Shown piece after piece: positions 1 through 8,824 of a DNA stretch of 64,000 nt. The DNA lies in NCBI GenBank assembly GCA_965203365.1, contig OZ241878.1, forward strand, positions 1,116,001-1,180,000. The letters are read 5' to 3'. The stretch is from VYFG01 sp965203365. GTDB lineage: Bacteria > Pseudomonadota > Gammaproteobacteria > Arenicellales > Poriferihabitantaceae. Below the pieces are notes generated by a model that worked only from the letters and a program-made list of their open reading frames with translations, did not search any database and was not told where the DNA came from. How positions within the stretch are numbered: the stretch's first letter is position 1; every line of letters starts with the position of its first letter. The translations under genes were made by a program, and so were the position numbers.

Positions 1-1456
1 GAGTACGTGTCCCCTTGAAAAAATAGTTGTCAGGAAAAGTCTGCAATCTTGCTGCCTCTCGTACCGTCAGACTTCTACATTGGTGAAGATCAGGATGAAT
101 GTAATAGTGACCATCCTTGGAGATATGACTTGTAATTGTGCTTGCTGGTCTTGATTCTATCTGAACCCTAAAACGATCTGAAAACTTTCCACTCTCCCAG
201 TTCCTGTGATTAGGTGCAAGTGCACCCGGAAAATCTTCAGTCTTGGGCGAGCGGCCGGTCGCTTTTCCGAATGCAGCCGCATACAGATATCTCGCTAGAT
301 CCCCCGGCATATGACTGCGGGTGTCGTGGTTAGGTAAATTTTTCAAGCGGGGGTCTACTATCCATTTGCGCAATTCTTCTGGGCACAATTTCGAAATACG
401 ATTTCCAGAGCTTGAGATTCGCTCCAAAGGTGCCCTTGCCCTGATGATGCTATTACACTTTAATAACCTTTGCTTGAAGTCATCACGATACTTTTTGGGG
501 ATACGGCTTGTATCGTCTAAAACTAGTCGAATAGCATCAAGGACCGTTTCTTGCCAAACGAGCCAGTCATCATCTCGACTGAGACCACTTCGCAACTTTG
601 GCATTGTACCAATAACGTCTTTTACCCTGACCTGATAATCACGGATAGACTGATAGTGCAATGTATCAACAGAGATGCTATTGACCAGATCTTTCCGAAT
701 TCCAATAATAATGACACGGTGGCGTGCCTGTGGCACTCCATGATTTTCCATTCGGACAACAAAGTCATCTGGTTGAGGATCGTTAATGTTATGTGCTCTA
801 TTTCCCTGGTGGTCCAATGCCAACAGTTTATAGCTGTCTGGTCCGGCGGCCGATACCAGATCTTTCATCACCTTATGAAAAACCCTTTTCTCCCTGACCG
901 ATGAGGATAATATTCCCTTCACGTTCTCCATAACGAAAGCTGCTGGCTCTAGCATCTTCAAGACATCGACGTATTTCTTATAAAGAAAATTTCGTTTGTC
1001 GTTTTCTGGCACATAGTTGGCAATACCAGCATTCCGTGAACGTCCGGCCAGTGAATACGCCTGACATGGTGGACCGCCGATCAGTACAGTTCGGTCACCA
1101 TATTCATTGCGCATCTTCAGGATGCGAGAATTGAGAAAATCAGTACACTGCCTCGTGCCAAGTTCCATGCAGCGGGCTTCGGCTTCTGCCGCTTCCCATT
1201 GCTCCGGATAAAGGCCAAACCAATCCGGTTCTGGCTTTTCCCCATTCAGGAAATCATAATATTCATCTGGTCGACATTCTTCAAACTTTCTGATAAAACT
1301 ACGTAATCGTAGAGTGGCATGAGCTGCATGCTCTTTCTCAATCGAAAATTTAATGGTATAGGGCTGATTTCCGAACTGATCACGATAGGCGGAAAAACCT
1401 TCTCCAAGACCACCCGGACCAGCAAATAGATCAACTACCCCCAAAGAGTATGACAA
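1..1456 (-). CDS. DNA (cytosine-5) methyltransferase, partial (C-terminus off the left edge)
   Basis: The minus strand is one open frame of at least 485 codons that runs off the left edge. It shows the C5-methyltransferase motifs in order: motif I DLFAGPGGLGEG near residue 12, motif IV GGPPCQAYS with catalytic Cys near residue 131, motif VI FVMENVKG near residue 177, motif VIII QARHRVIIIGIR, and the motif IX region RPASTIT. Motif X (GNAVPP type) is not reached. It would methylate cytosine C5 at an unknown site. No ATG precedes motif I; the best start is TTG at 1456 (MSYSLGVVDLFAG), because an in-frame stop lies a few codons upstream. No cognate nuclease is visible for it here; it faces away from the vsr-M-R cassette, with an IS remnant between. 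Family is certain, start is tentative. Confidence 0.9.
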   Translation of the reverse strand, partial: MSYSLGVVDLFAGPGGLGEGFSAYRDQFGNQPYTIKFSIEKEHAAHATLRLRSFIRKFEECRPDEYYDFLNGEKPEPDWFGLYPEQWEAAEAEARCMELGTRQCTDFLNSRILKMRNEYGDRTVLIGGPPCQAYSLAGRSRNAGIANYVPENDKRNFLYKKYVDVLKMLEPAAFVMENVKGILSSSVREKRVFHKVMKDLVSAAGPDSYKLLALDHQGNRAHNINDPQPDDFVVRMENHGVPQARHRVIIIGIRKDLVNSISVDTLHYQSIRDYQVRVKDVIGTMPKLRSGLSRDDDWLVWQETVLDAIRLVLDDTSRIPKKYRDDFKQRLLKCNSIIRARAPLERISSSGNRISKLCPEELRKWIVDPRLKNLPNHDTRSHMPGDLARYLYAAAFGKATGRSPKTEDFPGALAPNHRNWESGKFSDRFRVQIESRPASTITSHISKDGHYYIHPDLHQCRSLTVREAARLQTFPDNYFFKGTRT

Positions 1457-1571
1457 GGCGAACCCCAGAACACGGATGAATCAATTGTTGAATGCAATGG
1501 ACGAAACTCCCCTGAATTGGATGATTGCGAAAATTTCCATTTTCAGTTGGAATATACTATCAGAATTTCTC

Positions 1572-2195
1572 CACCCCACTTCCAGTCTGAAGTGCAACAC
1601 TCTCCGCGCCCCCGAATGAAGGGACCGGGGCGGCGACCGGAAAATTCAACCCCCAAGGGGCTGGTGTCGGCCACCGATGGCATCCATCTCGACACCAAGG
1701 GAGTCTGACCGAGGCGATTTCACGACACAAGGGCCCGCTCGGGCCGTGTCAGGCGGATTTTGGCCGAGCGGGACCCGGCCCGCCGAACACGGGCTTCTGG
1801 AAAGAGGGGGATGGGGGAGGAATGACCACCTTCTAGGGAGGCGCCAAGGCATCGGGGAACACCTCCGCCGGAGTCCGATACCCCAAGACCTTCCGGGGCC
1901 GGCGGTTGATCCGCTCTTCCACCGCCCGAACCTAGGCCGCCGTCACCTGACAATAGTCTATCTCTTTCGGAAAGTACGGGCGTACCAAGCCGTTGGCATG
2001 CTCGTTCAGGCCTCGTTCCCAAGAGTGGTAAGGGGTGGCAAAATAGAAGTCAGCCCCGAGGCTGCCGCGATCTCCCGGTGGCCCGCGAACTCCTTGCCGT
2101 TGTCCGCCGTGCAGGTGTGCACCCGGTCCCGAATCGGCCCCATCCGCTGCCCGATGGCCTCGTTCACGGTTCTTTCAGGATGCCTGACTCATATT
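1572..2195 (-). mobile_element. IS30-family element, 3' part of an interrupted copy
   Basis: The terminal sequence CCCCACTTCCAGTCTGAAGT starts near 1572 and matches the right end of the fuller copy at 50674-52034. Going inward (minus strand) come the shared 3' noncoding region with its GC-rich inverted repeat and the end of an IS30 transposase, with the second catalytic Asp region (TADNGKEFAG) and the WERG...N region of the DDE core. Stops and frameshifts break the frame. The 5' half of the same element is at 3246-3563; the middle of the transposase gene is missing and other DNA occupies the gap. Confidence 0.75.
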
Positions 2196-2208
2196 TTTAT
2201 TTCAGTTC

Positions 2209-2229
2209 CTGCCTGCTTTAGGCAGGCAG
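2209..2229. repeat. 8-bp perfect palindrome with 5-base loop
   Basis: CTGCCTGC at 2209-2216 pairs with GCAGGCAG at 2222-2229 around the loop TTTAG. It sits at the junction between the IS30 fragment and the inserted DUF4338/IS4-like remnant, so it may mark the end of the inserted element. That role is inferred. Confidence 0.5.
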
Positions 2230-2235
2230 ATCGGA

Positions 2236-3245
2236 TGACGCCCTTTCGATACCGTCACGCTGACGTGGCTGACCCAGGCCTTGCGCACGGGTGAGCTGAC
2301 TCGTCATGCCCTGGCGCGGGGCTGGTGCGAGCGCACCGACTGGCGCCACGCGCCAGGTCGATGGGGTGTGCCGGCGGCCTCGAAGGCGCTGCCGACACTG
2401 GCCGAGCGACTGGGACTGGCCTGGCCGCCAGGGCGGTCGGCCCCGAATCCGCGCGGGGGGCCCACGGTCCCAGTGGACGAGGTCCCGGATCCGCCCGTGG
2501 TGGGTGCCCTGGCCGAGCGGGGGGCGGTGTGGGGGGAGCGGGTGGACGACCTCACCGACCGTCGGCGCTGGGAGGCGATGATAGCGCGGCATCATCCGCC
2601 CGGCTGGTCGCGCTCGCCGGGGGGTAGAGGTGGGATTGGATTCGATCGGAGCGCACCGGTGTCCTGGGTGGACTCGGCTTCGGCTCGGCGACCTGGCCAC
2701 TGCGGGCGCGGGACGAGGGGATCGGCGGGTCGAATGCGGCCCGGGATGCGCACATTCAGCAGGTCCTCTGCCCTCACCGGTTCGGGATGTTGCCGGGAGT
2801 CCGGGTGCCCGGGAGGGGCGTCGGCCGGGTGGCGTCAGGCCGTTCCCCGCGGGATCGACGACGGGACGGCCCGCTACCCCATTCGTCCGGTGAGGAGGGA
2901 TACTCAGGTCGCGGCTGACCCCAGTGGATACCGTGATCATGGCGCCGACTGGACTCGTCTCGGTCTGACCAGGGGGCGGCGTGGCGCGGTCGGTCCGGGG
3001 TGGGCGATCGCCGGGGCAGACGACTGGCGCGAGACGCGGTGTCGGGTGCCCCACCGTTCAGAGTGAACACCAAGCCACCATGCGGGGGCTGTCGAACCCG
3101 GGAGTCACCATGGATCATATCCTTGAACCGCACTTTGAAGCGACGGTGGACCGCTGTCGCCCCGAGCCGGTGATCGGGGCGGTCCAAGACACCCCCACCG
3201 CGAATGACACTGGCCTGACCACGACGGAGGGACTGGACGAACTGA
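2236..3245 (+). pseudogene. Decayed DUF4338 (DruA-like) gene followed by the N-terminus of an IS4/Tn5-type transposase
   Basis: The plus strand carries successive pieces in different frames. First comes a DUF4338-like start (TWLTQALRTGELTR, then WCERTDW and KALPTLAERLGL). It is followed by WEAMIARHHPPGW, by LGFGSATWPLRARDEGIG and HIQQVLCPHRFGMLPGVRVP, and by ADWTRLGLTRGRRG. These match the order of conserved blocks in DUF4338, the family of the Druantia protein DruA, which also occurs next to IS4-type transposases. From about 3090 the frame reads MRGLSNPGVTMDHILEPHFE and EPVIGAVQDTPTANDTGLTT, typical of the N-terminal region of Tn5/IS4 transposases. At least two frameshifts and truncation at 3245 make it a relic. 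GC content is far above that of the flanking R-M genes. Confidence 0.6.
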
Positions 3246-3563
3246 GAGGCGACTCGTCGTCTTCCCCTAGGTCTGCTGAGGTCGATACCCGCGCTATCCG
3301 CAATGGCGGGACAGCTCCCGGGAAATCGTGCTGACGTTCCGCCCGAGTTGCGCGGCAATCTGCCGCTGGGATCGACCAGTGGACTTGAGAGTGGAAATCT
3401 GCGATCTTTCCGGTTGGGTCAGGTGATGGTAGCCAGTCGGCATGACAATTCTCCAGTTGTTCGTAAACTGAGATGGTCTGCCATCATCTGGCCCGCTGCC
3501 ATCTGCTTACCTCAAGCGACCAAGCGACGGGGCTAATTGTTGCACTCCAGAGTGGCACGGGGG
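3246..3563 (-). mobile_element. IS30-family element, 5' part of the interrupted copy
   Basis: Read on the minus strand from 3563, this begins with CCCCCGTGCCACTCTGGAGT, the same left end as the copy at 50674. It continues with a ribosome binding site (GGAG) and a transposase start reading MPTGYHHLTQPERSQI, then the IS30 helix-turn-helix region (RQIAAQLGRNVSTISRELSR). An in-frame TAG follows ELSRHCG, and homology ends at about 3246 where the inserted IS4-like fragment begins. Together with 1572-2195 it is one IS30 copy split by about 1 kb of foreign DNA. Confidence 0.75.
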
Positions 3564-3872
3564 CCATGATTTTATGCTTCGCAAAGACATTCTGATTTGA
3601 GAGTGAATATGGGTAATACAGCAAGATTATGCGTCCGCCGAAAAAATGTCGGTGATATACGGATTTTTACCCTCTCCTCAATTCACAGGGAAATGTCAGA
3701 AAATGTCAGTGAAACATATATCGGTGCCTTTGGCAACGTAAATACACTAAATTGTTTTCCATGATAGTTTTCCGGAAGAGCACCATGGCTTGAATCATCT
3801 GATATCTTGCAGATGCTGGACCTATTAACTTAAGCAGAACATTATCTTTTTACCATTCAAAGCCTGTAGAAA
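3564..3872. other. AT-rich intergenic region upstream of vsr
   Basis: This stretch of about 300 bases has no convincing gene. It is clearly AT-richer than the IS remnant to its left and matches the composition of the vsr-M-R genes to its right, so it probably belongs to the acquired cassette and holds its promoter. A short direct repeat (two copies of AAATGTCAG) lies near 3691-3709. No confident -35/-10 pair can be named. Confidence 0.4.
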
Positions 3873-4322
3873 GTGACCGATAATGTAGACAAAAAGACTC
3901 GATCCCGTATCATGTCTTGCATCATGGGAAAAAATACCAAGCCAGAGATAGTATTACGGAAAGCACTTCATGCACGTGGCTTGCGATATCGTATTCACGT
4001 CAAGAAAATTCTAGGCTGTCCAGACTTAGTATTTCCAAGATTTCAAGCAGTCATATTTGTACAAGGTTGTTTCTGGCATCAACATATGGGTTGCCGTTTC
4101 GCAACAAGCCCAACCACACATCCTGATTTCTGGCAGGCTAAATTTGCAAGAAATGTGTCGCGTGACAAAATCGTAAGAGAAACACTCTTATCACAAGGTT
4201 GGCGCATCGGAATTATCTGGGAATGTGCATTGCGTAAATCTAATCAAATTAACATTTCAGCCAATCAGGTTTCTGACTGGCTGAATACCGATAACACATT
4301 TCTAGAGATACCAAATTCCTAA
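3873..4322 (+). CDS. vsr: Very short patch repair endonuclease (Vsr)
   Basis: This 149-residue protein nicks DNA at T:G mismatches that arise when 5-methylcytosine deaminates, protecting sites modified by a C5 methyltransferase. Family hallmarks are present: MSCIMGKNTKPE near residue 14, GCPDLVF with catalytic Asp51, and a zinc/catalytic cluster with Cys66, Trp68, His69 and His71. The position equivalent to E. coli His64 is Gln (VQGCFWHQH), which is unusual. The start is GTG at 3873. It lies upstream of a C5 methyltransferase and a restriction enzyme in the same orientation, the usual context for vsr. Length matches the family. Confidence 0.93.
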   Translation: MTDNVDKKTRSRIMSCIMGKNTKPEIVLRKALHARGLRYRIHVKKILGCPDLVFPRFQAVIFVQGCFWHQHMGCRFATSPTTHPDFWQAKFARNVSRDKIVRETLLSQGWRIGIIWECALRKSNQINISANQVSDWLNTDNTFLEIPNS

Positions 4323-4494
4323 AGCTACTCGCAATAATCTTAAAAATATGAAAATCCAGTATCTTCAATCTATTTTTGGAAAAGCACATAGTACAATTTC
4401 TGATTGACATAAGGAATATTTTGGGCTACTGTTCACATTGTGAAAAATGCAGTAATAATGAACCTATCAGAAGTTCGACATATTACCGTCATCA

Positions 4495-5451
4495 GTGAAA
4501 CTTCATTATCATCACAAAACCTTGCCTTCCGATCTAAATACCGTTGTTTCAATGTTTAGCGGCTGTGGGGGGATGGATTTGGGTTTCTTGGGAGGATTTT
4601 CGTTTGCCGGAAAGTATTACGACCACCTTCCGTTTGAAATCATATGGGCTAACGACAACAACAAATTAGCATGCAGTACTTATGAACTCAATCTGAAACA
4701 TGAAGTTTGTATCGGAGATGTGGCAAGCCAAATAAATTCTTTACCGAATCAGGCAGATGTTTTAATCGGTGGTTTTCCATGTCAGGATGTTTCAATCAAT
4801 GGGTCACGCCGTACAAACCCTGCAAATGGAAAACGAACAATCCTCTACCGCTATATGATTGATGCCATCAGACACATCCAGCCACGCATCTTTATTGCCG
4901 AGAACGTGAAGGGGTTGCTTCAGACACATAATCGGACATTTTTCACACAGATGCTGGCAGAATTCGAGGAAACGGGCTATCGGCTAACTCATCGTCTCTA
5001 TCTTGCAGCAGACTTTGGTGTGCCACAGATGCGGGAACGACTGTTTCTGGTTGGTATGAGAGACAATATAAAGTTTATCCATCCGTCTCTTAAACTGACA
5101 CACGTACCGGTGCAGGATGTATTGCATGACCTTGAGAATCATAGGGAAATCCCGAAATTCGAACATGTGTGGAGCAAAGCTGTGTTAAGCCCTGAACAGG
5201 GAAATCGCCGACTAGTCGCAGACAAGCCTGCAACTACGATTCGGGCAGAGCACCATGGCAACGTGCAATGGCACTACAAACTGAACCGGCGTATCTCTCT
5301 ACGTGAGGCTGCGCGCATTCAATCCTTTCCGGATACCTTCTCCTTTGTTGGCGGAATGCGTGAGACTGAAAGGCAGATCGGCAATGCCGTACCACCCGTA
5401 CTCGCATGGCATATCGCCAAAGCCGTGAGGAATCATCTTGCAACGAACTGA
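4495..5451 (+). CDS. Type II DNA (cytosine-5) methyltransferase
   Basis: This 318-residue enzyme methylates cytosine C5 at its recognition site and should protect the host from the nuclease encoded next. Motif I is MFSGCGGMDLGF (residues 20-31), motif IV is GGFPCQDVS with catalytic Cys96, motif VI is IAENVKG, motif VIII is PQMRERLFLVG, and motifs IX and X are DKPATTIRAE and RQIGNAVPPVLA. All ten-motif landmarks are intact. The start is GTG at 4495, 172 bases after vsr, and the stop overlaps the restriction gene by 14 bases, so the two are translated together. The short target-recognition region does not let me name the site. Confidence 0.93.
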   Translation: MKLHYHHKTLPSDLNTVVSMFSGCGGMDLGFLGGFSFAGKYYDHLPFEIIWANDNNKLACSTYELNLKHEVCIGDVASQINSLPNQADVLIGGFPCQDVSINGSRRTNPANGKRTILYRYMIDAIRHIQPRIFIAENVKGLLQTHNRTFFTQMLAEFEETGYRLTHRLYLAADFGVPQMRERLFLVGMRDNIKFIHPSLKLTHVPVQDVLHDLENHREIPKFEHVWSKAVLSPEQGNRRLVADKPATTIRAEHHGNVQWHYKLNRRISLREAARIQSFPDTFSFVGGMRETERQIGNAVPPVLAWHIAKAVRNHLATN

Positions 5452-6436
5452 TTTCGAACAGATTTTGGACCGGACTGCCAAAAGTCTGACAGACGGGGTT
5501 CAAACTGGTACGTTATTCTACGACCATAAAGCCTTCGAGAAAGGTGTTCTAGACATGATCAGAATGGTAGCGAAGGATTGTGGTATGACCGCTTCGCCAA
5601 CGTTCCACAAACAGGCTTTTCCCGATATCCGGGTGAATGGATTCGGTGTGGAAGTCAAGTATACAAACCAGGATACTTGGTCTGCTGTCGGCAACAGCAT
5701 CTTCGAGGGAATGCGCGACCCGGATGTGTGCTATGTTTACGTTGTGATGGGAAAAATCGGCGGAAAACCTGAAGTTCGATGGGGTCGCTATGAAGATTCC
5801 ATATCCCATGTTCGAGTATCACACTCTCCAAGGTTTGTTCTCGAACTTGACGGACGGCGGTCCTCACTGTTTGATCACTTGAGTGTGAGCTATGGCGAGT
5901 TCTCACAACTTGATGATGAATCAAAGATGGAGCATATCCGGGATTATTCCCGGAATCTGCTGAAGGATGGCGAAAGACTATGGTGGCTTGAGAACACTCA
6001 TACGCTACCTGTTTCGGTACGCATCTATCGCACGCTGAAAGAACAGGAGAAACGGAAACTTCGGGCTGAAGTCTCATTGCTGTGCCCGGAAGTAGTACAG
6101 CCAAGAAACCGACGCGGAAAATACGATAATGCAGGACTATATCTCATCACGCAGCATGGGGTCCTCGCTCCTCACCTGCGTGACCTATTTAGTGCCGGAA
6201 GTGTTGGTGCGCGAACAGGAAGGCGAGGACATAAATACATCATTGATTCATTGAAAGATATCCAGCAGGAAATCTATGCCGCCTCACAGTACTTGGATGA
6301 GAGGTTGTTTGTAGAGTATTGGGGAATCCCTTGTTTGCCAGAGTATCGCATACGTGAATGGCTTCGGACTGCCGATTACTATGCCACTGACTGGAAGCCG
6401 TCTGAAGAGCTGTTTACAACAAGCCAGAGTGGCTGA
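5438..6436 (+). CDS. Type II restriction endonuclease, PD-(D/E)XK fold
   Basis: This 332-residue protein is the probable nuclease partner of the methyltransferase at 4495-5451, with which it overlaps by 14 bases. A catalytic PD-(D/E)XK core is visible: FPDIRVNGFGVEVKYT, with Pro62-Asp63 and Glu72-x-Lys74. This is followed by the WSAVGNSIFEGM and EVRWGRYEDSISHVRVSHSP segments, which look like a conserved family block. The start is TTG at 5438; no better start gives that core. Recognition sequence is unknown. Its last codon directly abuts a remnant of the IS30 element, so the cassette's right border coincides with mobile DNA. The role is inferred from the core and position. Confidence 0.8.
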   Translation: MQRTDFEQILDRTAKSLTDGVQTGTLFYDHKAFEKGVLDMIRMVAKDCGMTASPTFHKQAFPDIRVNGFGVEVKYTNQDTWSAVGNSIFEGMRDPDVCYVYVVMGKIGGKPEVRWGRYEDSISHVRVSHSPRFVLELDGRRSSLFDHLSVSYGEFSQLDDESKMEHIRDYSRNLLKDGERLWWLENTHTLPVSVRIYRTLKEQEKRKLRAEVSLLCPEVVQPRNRRGKYDNAGLYLITQHGVLAPHLRDLFSAGSVGARTGRRGHKYIIDSLKDIQQEIYAASQYLDERLFVEYWGIPCLPEYRIREWLRTADYYATDWKPSEELFTTSQSG

Positions 6437-6755
6437 CCTATTTCCACCTTGCACCAACTTTTCTCCCGACTTCCACCGGAAAGGGGGGATGGAGGAGGAG
6501 TAACCGCCTTCAGGGTGGAGCGGCAGCGGCGGTGAAGACCTCTTGAGGGGTCCGATACCCCAGCACCTTGCGGGGCCGTTGATTGATCCGGTCGGCCACC
6601 GACCTCGGAAGGTGCTGGAGTCGAGATGGATGCCATGGGTGGCCGAAATGAGCGGCCTGCGGCGTTGATTTTTCTTCCGCCGTACTCCCTCCATTCGGGC
6701 TACGCTCTCATTTTGGGATCGTGGCGAGTGTTGCACTTCGGAATGGAAGCGGGGC
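6437..6755. mobile_element. IS30-family relic, rearranged 3' end
   Basis: The minus strand between about 6600 and 6510 encodes the last residues of the IS30 transposase (ADRINQRPRKVLGYRTPQEV). From about 6690 to 6754 lies a terminal sequence (GCGAGTGTTGCACTTCGGAA) of the type found at the element's right end. In this relic that terminus lies on the opposite side of the transposase fragment from where it belongs, so the piece is internally rearranged or a deletion product. It cannot move by itself. It forms the right border of the vsr-M-R cassette. Confidence 0.65.
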
Positions 6756-6870
6756 GGTGAAAAGTGGAATGAGGCCAACGTCTAACTGCATCCTGATCAG
6801 CAGATGGGTTCGCTTTCAAGGAAAAATCAGGCACAATCCAACGACCAGATGAAACGAGAATGGAAAAAAT

Positions 6871-8118
6871 ATGACTTACCAGCATATCAAAATACCTGAA
6901 AGTGGCACCTGCATTTCCATCTCCAATGGCAAACTCGTGGTTCCGGATCATCCCATCTTGGGATTCGTCGAAGGAGACGGCATTGGGCCTGACATTACCT
7001 CGGCTTCACTGCGTGTCTGGGATGCTGCGGTGAAAAAGGCTTACGGAGGTCGCCGTCAGGTGGCCTGGTGCGAACTGTTCATGGGCGAAAAGGCCGCTGG
7101 CATCTATGGAAGTGACTACTTTCCGGCAGAAACCCTGGATGCCATCCGACAACTGAAGGTGGCCATCAAGGGCCCGCTGACAACACCAATAGGAGGTGGT
7201 TTCCGCTCCCTGAACGTATCGCTACGACAGGAAATGGACCTTTTTGCCTGTGTCCGACCCGTGCGGTACTACCAAGGTGTTCCGTCTCCCCTGCGGAGTC
7301 CGGAGGATGTCGATGTGGTGATCTTTCGTGAGAATACCGAAGATGTCTACTGCGGAATCGAATATGAGAGTGGATCGCCTGAAAACGAAAAGTTGGCTCG
7401 CTTCTTGCGGGATGAAATGGGGGCCGAATTTTTCGAGGGAGCCGCACTCGGCATCAAACCGGTCAGCCCCTTCGGATCACGCCGTCTCATCCGCATGGCC
7501 ATTCAGTATGCCATTGATCATCAGCGCTCAAACGTCACATTGGTGCACAAAGGCAACATCATGAAATTCACCGAAGGGGGGTTCCGCAACTGGGGCTATG
7601 AACTGGCCAAGGAAGAGTTTCGCGACCAGGTCGTCACTGAAGACGAGCTTTGGGAGGAACATGATGGGCAGATGCCCGAAGGAAAAATCCTCCTCAAGGA
7701 CCGCATCGCGGATATCACCTTCCAGTTGCTCCAACTCAGGCCAGCCGAATTCGATGTCATCGCGACCATGAATCTGAATGGTGACTACCTGTCGGATGCC
7801 GTCGCGGCCGAGGTGGGGGGCATCGGTATCGCACCGGGAGCCAATCTCTCGGATGAGGTGGCAGTATTCGAGGCCACTCATGGCACGGCCCCCAAATATG
7901 CGAATCAAAACAAGGTGAATCCATCATCACTCCTGTTCTCCGGTGTAATGATGCTGGAATATATCGGTTGGCGGGAAGCGGCAGATTTGATCAACGAGGC
8001 CTTTGTCAAGGTACTCGCAGACAAGACCGTGACTTATGACTTTGCCCGTCTGATGGCAGGGGCTAACGAGGTGTCGACCAGTGGATTTGCCGATGCGCTG
8101 ATCGCCAAGATCGACTGA
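6871..8118 (+). CDS. icd: NADP-dependent isocitrate dehydrogenase
   Basis: This 415-residue TCA-cycle enzyme oxidatively decarboxylates isocitrate to 2-oxoglutarate. The substrate-binding block FRSLNVSLRQEMDLFACVRP has Ser113, Asn115, Arg119 and Arg129 at the E. coli numbering, and Ser113 is the site used by AceK-type phosphorylation control. Metal ligands lie in NLNGDYLSDA (Asp305 and Asp309). The Lys342-Tyr343 pair in HGTAPKYA indicates NADP rather than NAD. The start is ATG at 6871. Its TGA overlaps the ATG of the next gene by one base, so it heads a three-gene unit with a membrane protein and a flavoprotein. Confidence 0.97.
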   Translation: MTYQHIKIPESGTCISISNGKLVVPDHPILGFVEGDGIGPDITSASLRVWDAAVKKAYGGRRQVAWCELFMGEKAAGIYGSDYFPAETLDAIRQLKVAIKGPLTTPIGGGFRSLNVSLRQEMDLFACVRPVRYYQGVPSPLRSPEDVDVVIFRENTEDVYCGIEYESGSPENEKLARFLRDEMGAEFFEGAALGIKPVSPFGSRRLIRMAIQYAIDHQRSNVTLVHKGNIMKFTEGGFRNWGYELAKEEFRDQVVTEDELWEEHDGQMPEGKILLKDRIADITFQLLQLRPAEFDVIATMNLNGDYLSDAVAAEVGGIGIAPGANLSDEVAVFEATHGTAPKYANQNKVNPSSLLFSGVMMLEYIGWREAADLINEAFVKVLADKTVTYDFARLMAGANEVSTSGFADALIAKID

Positions 8119-8822
8119 TGTCCAAGACCAAGGTACTAATACTGTTCATTCTCATCGGCGTTATTGGGGGGTTTGTCTTTTTTGGCCCCAGACATTATCT
8201 CAGTCTGGAATTCGTGCAGTCACAACTCGATACCATCCGTGAGTATCGTGAAGACCATCTGCTCGGTTCCTTGATGGCCTATATCGCGATCTATATTGTC
8301 GTCACGGCTACCTCCATCCCAGGAGCGCTGGTGCTCACCTTGCTGGGCGGCGCGATTTTCGGATTTGTCCTGGGCACTCTGGCGGCACTCCTGTCAGCTA
8401 CCATTGGAGCCACTATCGCCTTCATACTTGCCCGTTATCTGTTTCGCGAACTGGTGGAAGCCCGGATGGGGGAGCGACTGTCAGCCATTCAAGAAAACTT
8501 TCGCAAAGAGGGGGCACTCTATCTGTTTTCCATGCGTCTGGTGCCCGTTTTCCCGTTCTTTGCGGTGAATCTGCTCATGGGGCTGACCCCCATTCGAACC
8601 ACCACCTTTGCCGTAGCCTCCTTCATCGGGATGGCACCGGGTAGTATGGTGTTCACTAATGCCGGTACCCAACTGGGACGCCTAGAGTCGGTCCAGGGTC
8701 TGCTATCCCCCGTCCTGATCGTCTCCTTTCTCCTGCTTGCGGTCTTTCCCTATATTGCCAAATTCCTTTTGAAGGGGGTCCGCAAACTGAACCAGAACCC
8801 TTCTTCCTCTGACGGTACCTGA
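8118..8822 (+). CDS. TVP38/TMEM64 (DedA-like) family membrane protein
   Basis: This 234-residue inner-membrane protein begins with a hydrophobic segment (residues 4-22). It carries the VTT/SNARE-associated domain over about residues 50-200, with the characteristic small-residue-rich stretch around GGAIFGFVLGTLAALLSATI and the RLVPVFPFFAVN segment. Family members act in lipid scrambling or membrane homeostasis, but the substrate here is unknown. In many proteobacteria this family sits directly before a pyridine nucleotide-disulfide oxidoreductase, as it does here with a two-base gap. The start codon overlaps the icd stop. Confidence 0.88.
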   Translation: MSKTKVLILFILIGVIGGFVFFGPRHYLSLEFVQSQLDTIREYREDHLLGSLMAYIAIYIVVTATSIPGALVLTLLGGAIFGFVLGTLAALLSATIGATIAFILARYLFRELVEARMGERLSAIQENFRKEGALYLFSMRLVPVFPFFAVNLLMGLTPIRTTTFAVASFIGMAPGSMVFTNAGTQLGRLESVQGLLSPVLIVSFLLLAVFPYIAKFLLKGVRKLNQNPSSSDGT

Positions 8823-8824
8823 TC

